Positions 1 through 5,402 of a DNA stretch of 5,903 bases are shown one piece after another. This DNA is from Deltaproteobacteria bacterium (GTDB taxonomy: Bacteria; Desulfobacterota; DSM-4660; Desulfatiglandales; B25-G16). The DNA lies in the NCBI GenBank assembly GCA_019308645.1, contig JAFDHR010000329.1, forward strand, positions 1 through 5,903. Reading direction: 5' to 3'. A program made the translations under genes and the position numbers. The notes beneath the pieces were generated by a model. The model searched no databases, was not told the DNA's origin, and saw only the letters and a program-made list of their open reading frames with translations. Every line of letters begins with the position of its first letter. The stretch's first letter is position 1.

Positions 1-891
1 AAACTCACTAACAATCAATGTGCTTTTTATCCCAGGAGGAGACACATCAGAAAAAGAGGAGATCCCTTTTATGTGAATATTGTGGCATGTCATGCGAAAC
101 ATATGGGCATGGATAGTGTGATAGCAACGACAACTGATATCAACGAGAATGTAGAAAAGGAGGCACAGCTGGTACAGGCAAGCAAGCTCGCTACTCTGGG
201 AACTCTGGCCTCAGGCATGGCACATGAATTGACACAACCCTTGAATGTAATTCAGGTTGCAAGTGATTTCTTTTTGAAGAAGATCAAAAAGGGCGAGGAG
301 ATTCCCAAAGATGAGTTGAGTGTCATGGCTGAAGAAATTGGTAGCCATGTGGACAGGGCCTCAAAAGTCATTAAGCATATGAGAGAATTTGCCAGGCAAT
401 CTGACCTTACCAGGACGGAGTTAAATATAAACGAACCTATTCAAGACGTATTCAAGGTTCTGGGCCAGCAACTAAGAGTACACCAGATAAGTGTAGAGCT
501 CGATCTTGACCCACACCTGCCTTACATTATGGCAGATCATAACCGGCTGGAGCAGGTCTTTATCAATTTAGTGACCAATGCCATGTATGCCATAGATGAT
601 AAGGGCTTGAGATGGGGAGACAAGAAATGGAAGAAATTGCTTACAATAAAATCATTCCCTTATGATAATAAAGTTGTGGTGACAGTATCTGATACTGGTA
701 AAGGGATTCCAAAAGAGATAATGGATAAGATATTTGAGCCTTTTTTTACTACCAGAGAAGTAGGCCAGGGCACCGGATTAGGGATGAGTATCAGTTACAG
801 AATTATTAGTGACTATGGTGGAACAATAGACATAGAAAGCGAGGTAGATAAAGGTACTACCTTCACATTGAAATTCCCCGCTGTAGAATGA
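1..891 (+). CDS. PAS-linked sensor histidine kinase, 5'-truncated by the window edge
   Basis: The frame is open from base 1 to the TGA at 889-891, giving 296 visible residues, so the true start lies outside the window. A GTG at 73 is internal: the residues before it continue a PAS-domain C-terminus (visible residues about 8-50, ending [10 protein letters not shown]). The HisKA H-box is [10 protein letters not shown] with phosphoacceptor His75 (bases 223-225). Its Gln-Pro pattern resembles the HPK4 group that includes DctB-like kinases. The HATPase domain is complete: N-box Asn193, G1 DTGKGIP (Asp231), F-box FEPFFTT (245-251) and G2 GQGTGLGMS (255-263). No membrane segment is visible in this part; one could exist upstream. 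The protein should autophosphorylate on His75 and pass phosphate to a receiver. The receivers encoded downstream at 1151 and 2780 are the obvious candidates, which is inferred from position only. Confidence 0.93.
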   Translation, partial: KLTNNQCAFYPRRRHIRKRGDPFYVNIVACHAKHMGMDSVIATTTDINENVEKEAQLVQASKLATLGTLASGMAHELTQPLNVIQVASDFFLKKIKKGEEIPKDELSVMAEEIGSHVDRASKVIKHMREFARQSDLTRTELNINEPIQDVFKVLGQQLRVHQISVELDLDPHLPYIMADHNRLEQVFINLVTNAMYAIDDKGLRWGDKKWKKLLTIKSFPYDNKVVVTVSDTGKGIPKEIMDKIFEPFFTTREVGQGTGLGMSISYRIISDYGGTIDIESEVDKGTTFTLKFPAVE

Positions 892-906
892 TGGACAATG
901 TCAGTC

Positions 907-1127
907 GATTGTTGTCAGTTGTCCGTTGCTGAATTAGAAACGAGATATGATAGGATACAATGGTATGGCGAGGACAGGCTTTGAAAATCTTCGTGTTTAT
1001 CAATTAGCAGAAGAAATAACAGATCTTGTATGGGAAGTAGTTCTCAAATGGGACAGTTTTCCTCAAAGTACAATTGGCAACAAACAAGGAATCAGGTAAG
1101 TAAAGCCACGGACAACTAACAACTATC
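907..1127. mobile_element. Inverted-repeat-bounded cassette carrying a four-helix-bundle gene remnant
   Basis: Two arms face each other: 907-929 and 1105-1127. They are complementary at 20 of 23 positions, and the 16-base core (911-926 against 1108-1123) at 15 of 16. The right core reads acggacaactaacaac. The unit lies wholly in the spacer between two kinase genes and encloses the 44-codon remnant at 965-1099. Four-helix-bundle (S23-like) genes are known from intervening sequences in 23S rRNA, which also have complementary ends, but here the unit is intergenic. No target-site duplication is evident. Calling it a mobile cassette is inference from its architecture. Confidence 0.55.
965..1099 (+). 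pseudogene. Truncated four-helix-bundle (S23/Avd-like) protein
   Basis: An ATG at 965 opens a 44-residue frame ending in TAA at 1097-1099. Its first 37 or so residues have the hallmark opening of the four-helix-bundle family (TIGR02436-like): MARTGFENLRVYQLAEEI, then a helix, then WDSFPQSTIGN. Intact members are roughly 115-125 residues and continue with a conserved VRAADSIGANIAEG-type segment. Here the frame runs out just before that point (NKQGIR, stop), and the rest is not found in any frame before 1150. A weak purine motif (tagga, 951-955) lies 9 bases upstream. The overlapping ATG at 960 gives only 15 residues in another frame. Intact members form helical bundles and associate with 23S intervening sequences or retroelement accessory (Avd) proteins. 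This copy has lost most of the bundle and is probably dead. Confidence 0.75.
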
Positions 1128-1150
1128 AAAGGACACTATAAATAATAGAT

Positions 1151-2680
1151 ATGTCCAAACTTTTAATCATAGACGATGAAGAGGGGATAAGAAAGGTCTT
1201 AACCCTTTCTCTTGCAAATGATGGATATGCTGTATCAGCAGCAGCAGGAGGTGAAGAGGGTATTGAGATATTTAGAAAGGAATCACCGCCTATAATCTTA
1301 ACAGATATAAAGATGCCAGGCATGGACGGGATCGAGACCTTGAAGAGAATCAAGGAACTAAACCCCGATGCCGAGGTTATAATGATAACCGGCCATGGAG
1401 ATATGGATTTAGCTATAGAGGCCCTTAAACTTGATGCCTCAGATTTCCTGAACAAGCCTATAAAGGATGAGGCACTTTCAATTGCCTTAAAGAGAGCAGA
1501 ACAGAGGATAGCAATAAAGCAGAAGCTAAAGGCATATACCGATGACCTTGAGCGAATGGTAAGCATTGCTACAGAGGAGGTAAAAAGGAGAGCTGAGTTT
1601 CAGAATAAACTCATTACGTCTTCGAATGACGCTGTTATCGCTACAGATGAGAAGGGTGATATTATCATCTATAATAAAGGTGCAGAAGGGATATTTGGAT
1701 ACGCTCGTTCTGAAATAATACGAAAGATGAATATTGACAGGCTTTATCCGCAGGAAATAGCTTCAGAATTTAGGTCTGGATTAGAAAAGAAAGATTATAT
1801 CGACCTATCAAAATGGAAGGAGATTGATATTCTCACCAAGAATGGAGAGGTTGTTCCTACAAGGTTTTCAGGATCTATTCTCTATGGAGAAGATGAGGTA
1901 GTAGGTTGTGTTGGTTTCTTTCAGGATTTAAGAGAGATAAAGAGGTTGCAGGAAGAATTGATTACATCCGAGAGATTGGCGGCCACAGGGCAGACTGTGG
2001 CAGGTCTTGCACACTATATCAAGAATATTTTAAATGGACTTAAAGGTGGCACCTATGTATTAAATGTTGCGCTTGACAAGAGTGATACAGATAAGATAAA
2101 AAACGGCTGGACAATGATCGAGAGGAATGTAGGCAGGATTTCAGACTTAGTTCTTGATTTGCTTGCTTACTCTAAGGAGCGCAAACCAGAAAAAGAGAAT
2201 TGCTTTCCTAATGAGATAGTAAAAGAGGTATCTGCCCTTATGGAATCAAGGGCGAGAGAGGGTAATATTGAAATAGAAACAGATCTTGATCCTTTATTAG
2301 GCGAGGTATTTATAGATCCGAAGGCTATCCATAGATCTCTATTGAATCTTGTTTCTAATGCCATCGATGCCTGCATCTTTGATTCCACATCAAAAAAACA
2401 CTGGCAGGTTAAGGTAACTTCAGCAATCGATAAAAATCATATAATAAAGTTCGAGGTGACTGATAACGGGATGGGGATGGATGAAGAGACAAGGGAAAAA
2501 GTTTTTTCCTCTCTTTTTAGCACCAAAGGAGAGAGAGGGACCGGATTAGGCTTATTGGTAACCGAAAAGATAATCAAAGAGAATGGAGGGAAAATAAACG
2601 TAGCCTCTAAAAGAGGGAGTGGAGCCACATTTACAATCTATTTACCATATCAAGAGGTAGCAAAAAGAAGTAAGCAGTAG
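1151..2680 (+). CDS. Hybrid receiver-PAS-histidine kinase with atypical H-box
   Basis: This 509-residue cytoplasmic protein has no membrane segment. Residues 1-120 form a complete receiver: acidic pair Asp8/Asp9, phosphoacceptor Asp52, Thr80 and Lys102. A charged helical linker (about 110-150) leads to a PAS domain (about 150-262). The kinase core follows: H-box around His288 (GLAHYIKNILNGL), N-box Asn403, G1 DNGMGM (Asp438), F-box VFSSLFSTKG and G2 GTGLGL (463-468). The residue after His288 is Tyr, where Glu or Asp is usual, and Ile replaces the usual Pro of the HEIKNPL pattern. ATP binding looks intact, so the phosphotransfer step is the uncertain one. ATG 1151 is the first start after an in-frame TAA at 1139-1141. 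The only purine-rich motif (aaagga, 1128-1133) is 17 bases away, farther than usual. The N-terminal receiver suggests gating by another kinase, perhaps the one encoded just upstream. Confidence 0.94.
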   Translation: MSKLLIIDDEEGIRKVLTLSLANDGYAVSAAAGGEEGIEIFRKESPPIILTDIKMPGMDGIETLKRIKELNPDAEVIMITGHGDMDLAIEALKLDASDFLNKPIKDEALSIALKRAEQRIAIKQKLKAYTDDLERMVSIATEEVKRRAEFQNKLITSSNDAVIATDEKGDIIIYNKGAEGIFGYARSEIIRKMNIDRLYPQEIASEFRSGLEKKDYIDLSKWKEIDILTKNGEVVPTRFSGSILYGEDEVVGCVGFFQDLREIKRLQEELITSERLAATGQTVAGLAHYIKNILNGLKGGTYVLNVALDKSDTDKIKNGWTMIERNVGRISDLVLDLLAYSKERKPEKENCFPNEIVKEVSALMESRAREGNIEIETDLDPLLGEVFIDPKAIHRSLLNLVSNAIDACIFDSTSKKHWQVKVTSAIDKNHIIKFEVTDNGMGMDEETREKVFSSLFSTKGERGTGLGLLVTEKIIKENGGKINVASKRGSGATFTIYLPYQEVAKRSKQ

Positions 2681-2691
2681 GCGGTAAGCAG
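2670..2691. repeat. Short direct repeat overlapping the hybrid kinase stop codon
   Basis: The octamer gtaagcag occurs at 2670-2677 and 2684-2691, a period of 14 bases. The kinase stop codon (2678-2680) falls between the two copies, so the last few codons (KRSKQ) are made of repeat sequence. The second copy can also pair with ctgctt at 2707-2712 (6 bp, 15-base loop). No T-run follows, so it is not a convincing terminator. The rest of the spacer, to 2767, shows nothing else recognisable. Confidence 0.4.
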
Positions 2692-2767
2692 ATTTTATAT
2701 TCCTTGCTGCTTGCATGATGTGTCCCAAACCCAATAAACACAACAAACTCAAAAAACTCTATTAATT

Positions 2768-2773
2768 GGAGGA
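2768..2773 (+). promoter_or_regulatory. Strong Shine-Dalgarno site for the receiver gene
   Basis: The sequence ggagga ends 6 bases before ATG 2780. It is the best-placed ribosome site in the window and fixes the start of the stand-alone receiver. It contrasts with the poor site upstream of the hybrid kinase. Confidence 0.75.
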
Positions 2774-2779
2774 TGTAAT

Positions 2780-3172
2780 ATGGCAAAAAAGGTACTCAAT
2801 GTTGAGGATGATGCCGATATAAGAACATTTGTTACAACTGTTCTGGAGGAAAATGATTATATACCAATCATGGCAATAGATGGCGCGGAGGGGATGGAAA
2901 AGGTCAAAAAGGAGAGGCCAGATCTAATTATCCTGGATATATTGATGCCAAGGGAGAGTGGTATTAAAATGTATCATGAGTTAAAGCACAATCCATCCTT
3001 GAAAGACATCCCGATTGTTATGCTTTCCGGTGTTTCTAAAAGGACATTTCTTAGATCCCAGGCGGCCTTGACTGAATTTGGTGATGAAACCGTACCAGAA
3101 CCTCAGGCATATCTTGAAAAACCAGTAGAGCCCGAAGATCTGGCTGAAATATTAAAGAAAATTTTAGGCTGA
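2780..3172 (+). CDS. Stand-alone CheY-like response regulator (receiver only)
   Basis: This 130-residue protein consists only of a receiver domain. The acidic pocket is Glu9/Asp10/Asp11 (NVEDD), the phosphoacceptor is Asp53 (LIILDILMP), the switch residue is Ser83 and the conserved Lys is Lys114 (LEKP). No DNA-binding, enzymatic or other output domain follows, so it probably acts as a phosphate shuttle or by protein-protein contact. The stretch between Ser83 and Lys114 is 31 residues, against about 22 in CheY. The extra residues (around FLRSQAALTEFGDETVPEPQ) fall in the alpha4 region, which is normally the partner-binding face. Similar long-loop receivers are, from memory, common beside PAS kinases in delta-proteobacterial genomes. 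Partners are probably the two kinases upstream, inferred from proximity. The start is supported by the site at 2768-2773. Confidence 0.93.
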   Translation: MAKKVLNVEDDADIRTFVTTVLEENDYIPIMAIDGAEGMEKVKKERPDLIILDILMPRESGIKMYHELKHNPSLKDIPIVMLSGVSKRTFLRSQAALTEFGDETVPEPQAYLEKPVEPEDLAEILKKILG

Positions 3173-3191
3173 TTTAACTATTTGGCCACAG

Positions 3192-3217
3192 ACCCGCCTG
3201 CCAGACGGCGGGCAGGT
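3192..3217. repeat. REP-like GC-rich palindrome, copy 1
   Basis: The arm acccgcctgcc (3192-3202) pairs with ggcgggcaggt (3207-3217) around the tetraloop agac. Nine pairs are Watson-Crick, one is a wobble and one is a mismatch. Its GC content stands out from the AT-rich surroundings. It interrupts the left inverted end of the cassette, which becomes contiguous when the palindrome is removed. The arms are shared with copy 2 at 3474-3526. There is no T-run, so intrinsic termination is unlikely. Confidence 0.65.
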
Positions 3218-3292
3218 TCACGCAGATGAACGCAGATAGATTTAAACACAAAGAAATTACGGATATCATTCTTAAGAGTTTTTATGAAGTAT

Positions 3293-3391
3293 ACCCTGTT
3301 AAATAGTACAAATATTTTACTAAGTTCTACAACTATCATTGCCTGATTAAGAAACATTATTCAAATAGAATAGAAAATCATTTAACAGGGT
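3293..3391. mobile_element. 99-bp MITE-like element with perfect 12-bp terminal inverted repeats
   Basis: The left end accctgttaaat (3293-3304) is exactly complementary to atttaacagggt (3380-3391). The 75-base interior is AT-rich and has no coding potential. The element begins right after the EVY codons of the GxxExxY gene, and its left end supplies that gene's premature TAG. The flanking heptamers gaagtat (3286-3292) and gaataat (3392-3398) agree at only 5 of 7 positions, so a target duplication is not established. It resembles a non-autonomous insertion element. The transposase family is not identified. Confidence 0.55.
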
Positions 3392-3447
3392 GAATAATGA
3401 GCAATCCATACACTTGACACAACACATGAAGCTCAATTAATCAATTA

Positions 3448-3526
3448 CTTCGCCTCGCCTCAGGGCGAAGCCGACCCGCCTGCAAGCGCCTGAAGCGCAG
3501 CTGATGGCGGGCAGGTGGCGGGCAGG
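3448..3526. repeat. REP-like GC-rich palindrome cluster, copy 2
   Basis: Two structures lie side by side. The first is a 7-bp hairpin, cttcgcc (3448-3454) with ggcgaag (3464-3470). The second arm, acccgcctgc (3474-3483), can pair with either of two tandem copies of tggcgggcagg (3505-3515 and 3516-3526). The arms gacccgcctgc and ggcgggcaggt are identical to those of copy 1. The block splits the GxxExxY reading frame between LINY and TNIEVG, and the frame entering it stops at TGA 3491-3493. Confidence 0.6.
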
Positions 3527-3584
3527 AAACAAATATTGAGGTTGGCTTATTATTGAATTTTGGCAGAAAACCAGAATTCAAGTG

Positions 3585-3639
3585 ACCTGTCTGCGCCTGC
3601 CTGTGCCGACACGGCAGACAGGTGCAACGCACAGGCAGG
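3585..3639. repeat. Interlocked double palindrome (A-B-A'-B'), REP-like copy 3
   Basis: Two perfect inverted repeats are interleaved rather than nested. A is acctgtctgc (3585-3594) with A' gcagacaggt (3614-3623), 10 bp. B is cctgcctgtgc (3596-3606) with B' gcacaggcagg (3629-3639), 11 bp. They cannot both form as simple hairpins. The choices are alternative folds or a pseudoknot-like topology with very short connecting loops. A small tgccg/cggca hairpin (3604-3616) is a third option. The block splits the GxxExxY frame between codons for EFK and RFVY. Its arms share cctgcc/ggcagg motifs with copies 1 and 2. Confidence 0.65.
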
Positions 3640-3730
3640 TTTGTATATCATAATAAAAGAAAAAAAATCAGCGGTAATCAGCGTTAATCTGCGGCTGAGT
3701 AGTTACGCCTGATCTAAATTAAGAGGAATT

Positions 3731-3735
3731 GGGAG
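3731..3735 (+). promoter_or_regulatory. Shine-Dalgarno site choosing ATG 3741
   Basis: The sequence gggag ends 5 bases before ATG 3741. An in-frame TTG at 3729 would add four residues (MGDV), but its only candidate site (agagga, 3722-3727) is a single base away. ATG 3741 is therefore preferred. Confidence 0.6.
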
Positions 3736-3740
3736 ATGTT

Positions 3741-4619
3741 ATGAAAATTTCAAAGATACTTTTTGTTTCCGAATTTGAGGAGTTATGGTTAGATGCCTTA
3801 CAATCATTGATGGTGCTTAGAAAGGCAGGCATGAACGATGTGGTTTTTCTCCATGTAATATCCAGGGAAAAAGTAGCCATGAGGAGGGGTGCAGGTTATC
3901 TAAAGCAGGAAGAGCGGAAACTACGTGAAATAGCTGATATTCGGTTTATTGATTGGGCGGAAACTCTGTTTGAGGAAGGGATGGAGGTTGTGGCCCATAT
4001 AGCCATTGGCAATATCATACCCAAAATCCTCTCTGTTACAGAAATTGAAAAAGTGGATCTCATTGTAACTGCTCGAAGGAAAAGGGGTAAATTTGAGGAA
4101 CTTTATGCCGGTTCAGAAACATCGGACCTCCTGAGGAGAGCTGTTAAGCCGGTCTTGATATATAATTATCTGTCACAGTCTGGAAAGGTGGGTGAGAACC
4201 CATTTGAGAGACTCCTTTTAGGGCTTGATTGGTCAGTATCTTCGGAAAAGGTTCTTGACTATGTCCTTGCTTTAAAAGGTGCGGTGAAGAGAGTTGATAT
4301 CATTCATGTGATGAGCGAAAAGGATGTTGCCAAAATATCCAAGATGGAGGCACATAAATTAGAAAGGGGTAATAAAAAGAGATTGGATGAAGTATGCGAT
4401 GTTCTCGTTAATGAAAGATTTGATGCACGACCACATCTTTATATTGGTAAAATTGAGGAGCAGATTCAGAAAGCAGCCTCTGAGCACAGAACCACTATGA
4501 TTGTTCTGGGATCAAAAAGGAAGAGTGTCTGGAAGGAGAAATGGTCAGGAAGTGCGGCCCATTCTCTCGCAGATAAGTCGGAATTACCTGTCTTGATTGT
4601 ACCAGCTGAGGATAAATAG
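3741..4619 (+). CDS. Tandem-domain universal stress protein (UspA family)
   Basis: This 292-residue soluble protein has two Usp folds. Domain 1 covers about residues 1-142 (MKISKILFVS to KPVLIYNYL), and domain 2 about 155-290 (RLLLGLDWSVSS to LPVLIVPAEDK). Classical ATP-binding Usps have an Asp after the first strand and a G-x2-G-x9-G-S/T loop. Domain 2 keeps the Asp (Asp163), the first Gly (Gly257) and GS (270-271), but has Arg in place of the second Gly. Domain 1 lacks the Asp and starts its loop as TARRKRG, keeping only GS at 124-125. Domain 1 therefore probably does not bind ATP, and domain 2 may do so weakly. Usps commonly work as dimers, and tandem proteins mimic one. The next gene starts 2 bp after this stop, so the two are almost certainly co-transcribed. 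No clear promoter is visible upstream, where the broken cassette ends. Confidence 0.9.
   Translation: MKISKILFVSEFEELWLDALQSLMVLRKAGMNDVVFLHVISREKVAMRRGAGYLKQEERKLREIADIRFIDWAETLFEEGMEVVAHIAIGNIIPKILSVTEIEKVDLIVTARRKRGKFEELYAGSETSDLLRRAVKPVLIYNYLSQSGKVGENPFERLLLGLDWSVSSEKVLDYVLALKGAVKRVDIIHVMSEKDVAKISKMEAHKLERGNKKRLDEVCDVLVNERFDARPHLYIGKIEEQIQKAASEHRTTMIVLGSKRKSVWKEKWSGSAAHSLADKSELPVLIVPAEDK
4608..4612 (+). promoter_or_regulatory. Shine-Dalgarno site for the second Usp, inside the first
   Basis: The sequence gagga lies within the last codons of the first Usp gene, 9 bases before GTG 4622. An in-frame TAA at 4613-4615 rules out any earlier start. Location of the site inside the upstream gene and the 2-bp gap suggest translational coupling. 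Confidence 0.65.
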
Positions 4620-4621
4620 TA

Positions 4622-5386
4622 GTGCTTGTAAGAATAAAGAAAATCCTCTGCATAACCTACCTAAAAGAGCCAACCTATGATCTACTTGAAGGATTGCTGG
4701 ATATAAAGAAGATTGGACTCGAGGAAATTATCCTTTTCTCCGAGAGCCTTCCGCAGGGATTGAAGGAGAAGTTATTTGAGCATGGAATAAACCTTAAGAG
4801 AGATAAGGGATCAGGACCGCTTATTCCAAGAATTTTAGATTCAGCCAATAAAGAGAATGCATCCTTTATTGTAGCTCACCTCAATAGAGAAAAGAGAAAG
4901 ATGTTGAAAGGCTCTGTAGTGAGAAATCTGATAAAAAATACTCGTCTTCCCCTCCTGCTTATTCATGAAAATGGTGAGGAAGGGAGTTTTTCCACAAAAG
5001 GCTTGTTTGATAATATAATTCTTGCTATCAACTGGTCTGATTCAACTCAAAGGACATTGCTTTATATTATAGGCGTGAAGGCACTTGTAGGACTAATAGA
5101 CGCAGTATATGTATTGAGTGAAAAACCGACTGTTAAGGCTATCAGGCAAATCAGGGACAGGGTTGAGGAGATTAGAGAGATCTGCTTAGAGGAAAAAATA
5201 GATGCTGAATCTCATATTTATGCTGGCAAGACACCAGAAGAGATTTTATTAGCGGCAAAAGACTATAATGCCAGCCTTATTGCGATGGGATATGACTCAA
5301 AGGGCATCTTTAGGGAAATCTTCTCAGGGAGTACGTGCTATCGGGTAGCAGAGGAATCTACCGTGCCTGTTTTGATTATTCCTTAA
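4622..5386 (+). CDS. Second tandem-domain universal stress protein, GTG start
   Basis: This 254-residue soluble protein is shorter than its neighbour but has the same two-domain plan. Domain 1 spans about residues 1-116 (VRIKKILCITYL to TRLPLLLIHE) and domain 2 about 128-254 (LFDNIILAINWSDSTQ to VPVLIIP). In domain 2 the usual ATP-contacting Asp is Asn137 (AINWSDS), although Gly223 and GS (236-237) of the phosphate loop remain. In domain 1 only GS (97-98) survives. Both domains thus look degenerate for nucleotide binding, more so than in the upstream protein. The protein ends right after the last beta strand. The two proteins are diverged paralogs by fold rather than close copies, and may form a heteromer. 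Position directly before an MrpE gene suggests a role in regulating antiport, which is inference. Confidence 0.88.
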   Translation: MLVRIKKILCITYLKEPTYDLLEGLLDIKKIGLEEIILFSESLPQGLKEKLFEHGINLKRDKGSGPLIPRILDSANKENASFIVAHLNREKRKMLKGSVVRNLIKNTRLPLLLIHENGEEGSFSTKGLFDNIILAINWSDSTQRTLLYIIGVKALVGLIDAVYVLSEKPTVKAIRQIRDRVEEIREICLEEKIDAESHIYAGKTPEEILLAAKDYNASLIAMGYDSKGIFREIFSGSTCYRVAEESTVPVLIIP

Positions 5387-5402
5387 GGTAAAAAGGATGT
5401 AA

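Larger units (their letters stand above)
3226..3687 (+). pseudogene. Disrupted GxxExxY (PDDEXK-like) protein gene
   Basis: Four collinear pieces of one family can be read across different frames. 3226-3291 gives the N-terminus MNADRFKHKEITDIILKSFY plus EVY. 3401-3451 gives AIHTLDTTHEAQLINYF. 3526-3582 gives ETNIEVGLLLNFGRKPEFK. 3637-3687 gives RFVYHNKRKK and a short tail to TAA. Intact GxxExxY proteins (TIGR04256-like) are about 125 residues with a PDDEXK-type nuclease fold of uncertain role. The signature GxxExxY segment and the Asp...ExK core, which should lie between the first two pieces, are missing. A 99-bp inverted-repeat element sits in their place. The other two breaks are filled by GC-rich palindromes. 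The first piece ends in-frame at TAG 3304-3306 as a 26-residue stub. Family assignment rests on recognising the conserved N- and C-terminal strings. No function can remain. Confidence 0.8.
3176..3704. mobile_element. GxxExxY cassette with long imperfect inverted ends
   Basis: The outer ends are imperfect inverted repeats. The right end, 3667-3704, reads outward as aactactcagccgcaga and onward. The left end matches it as 3176-3192 plus 3217-3237 once the palindrome at 3193-3216 is removed, with 29 of 38 positions complementary. In another register, 3221-3237 pairs with 3677-3693 at 15 of 17, because the ends contain tandem cgcagat-like units about 10 bases apart. The cassette fills the whole spacer between the receiver and the first stress-protein gene and encloses the broken GxxExxY gene. 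That the ends belong to one unit that arrived together is inference. Confidence 0.5.

Noticed and set aside
1126..1566. 146-codon open frame on the minus strand
   Set aside because: It lies antisense to the receiver domain of the hybrid kinase, is Ser/Ile-rich and resembles no known family. It is a shadow of the real gene.
2167..2628. Two minus-strand open frames (2167-2388, 2437-2628)
   Set aside because: Both are antisense to the kinase ATPase domain, which is clearly coding on the + strand.
3414..3442. Perfect -35 hexamer ttgaca
   Set aside because: No acceptable -10 lies 16-18 bases downstream, and the bases encode the LDTTHEAQ segment of the GxxExxY remnant.
3553..3581. 11-bp hairpin with a 7-base loop, possible terminator
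   Set aside because: It falls within the conserved LNFGRKPEF codons of the GxxExxY remnant and has no T-run. The pairing is probably incidental to coding.
3441..3632. 63-codon minus-strand open frame
   Set aside because: It is composed of the GC-rich palindromes (Arg/Pro/Cys-rich) and runs antisense to recognisable GxxExxY pieces.
3192..3639. CRISPR array
   Set aside because: The repeats are palindromes of unequal length at irregular spacing, with gene fragments between them and no unique spacers of constant size.
3729..3743. TTG start at 3729 for the first Usp
   Set aside because: The ribosome site is 1 base away, while ATG 3741 has gggag at 5 bases and matches the usual Usp start.
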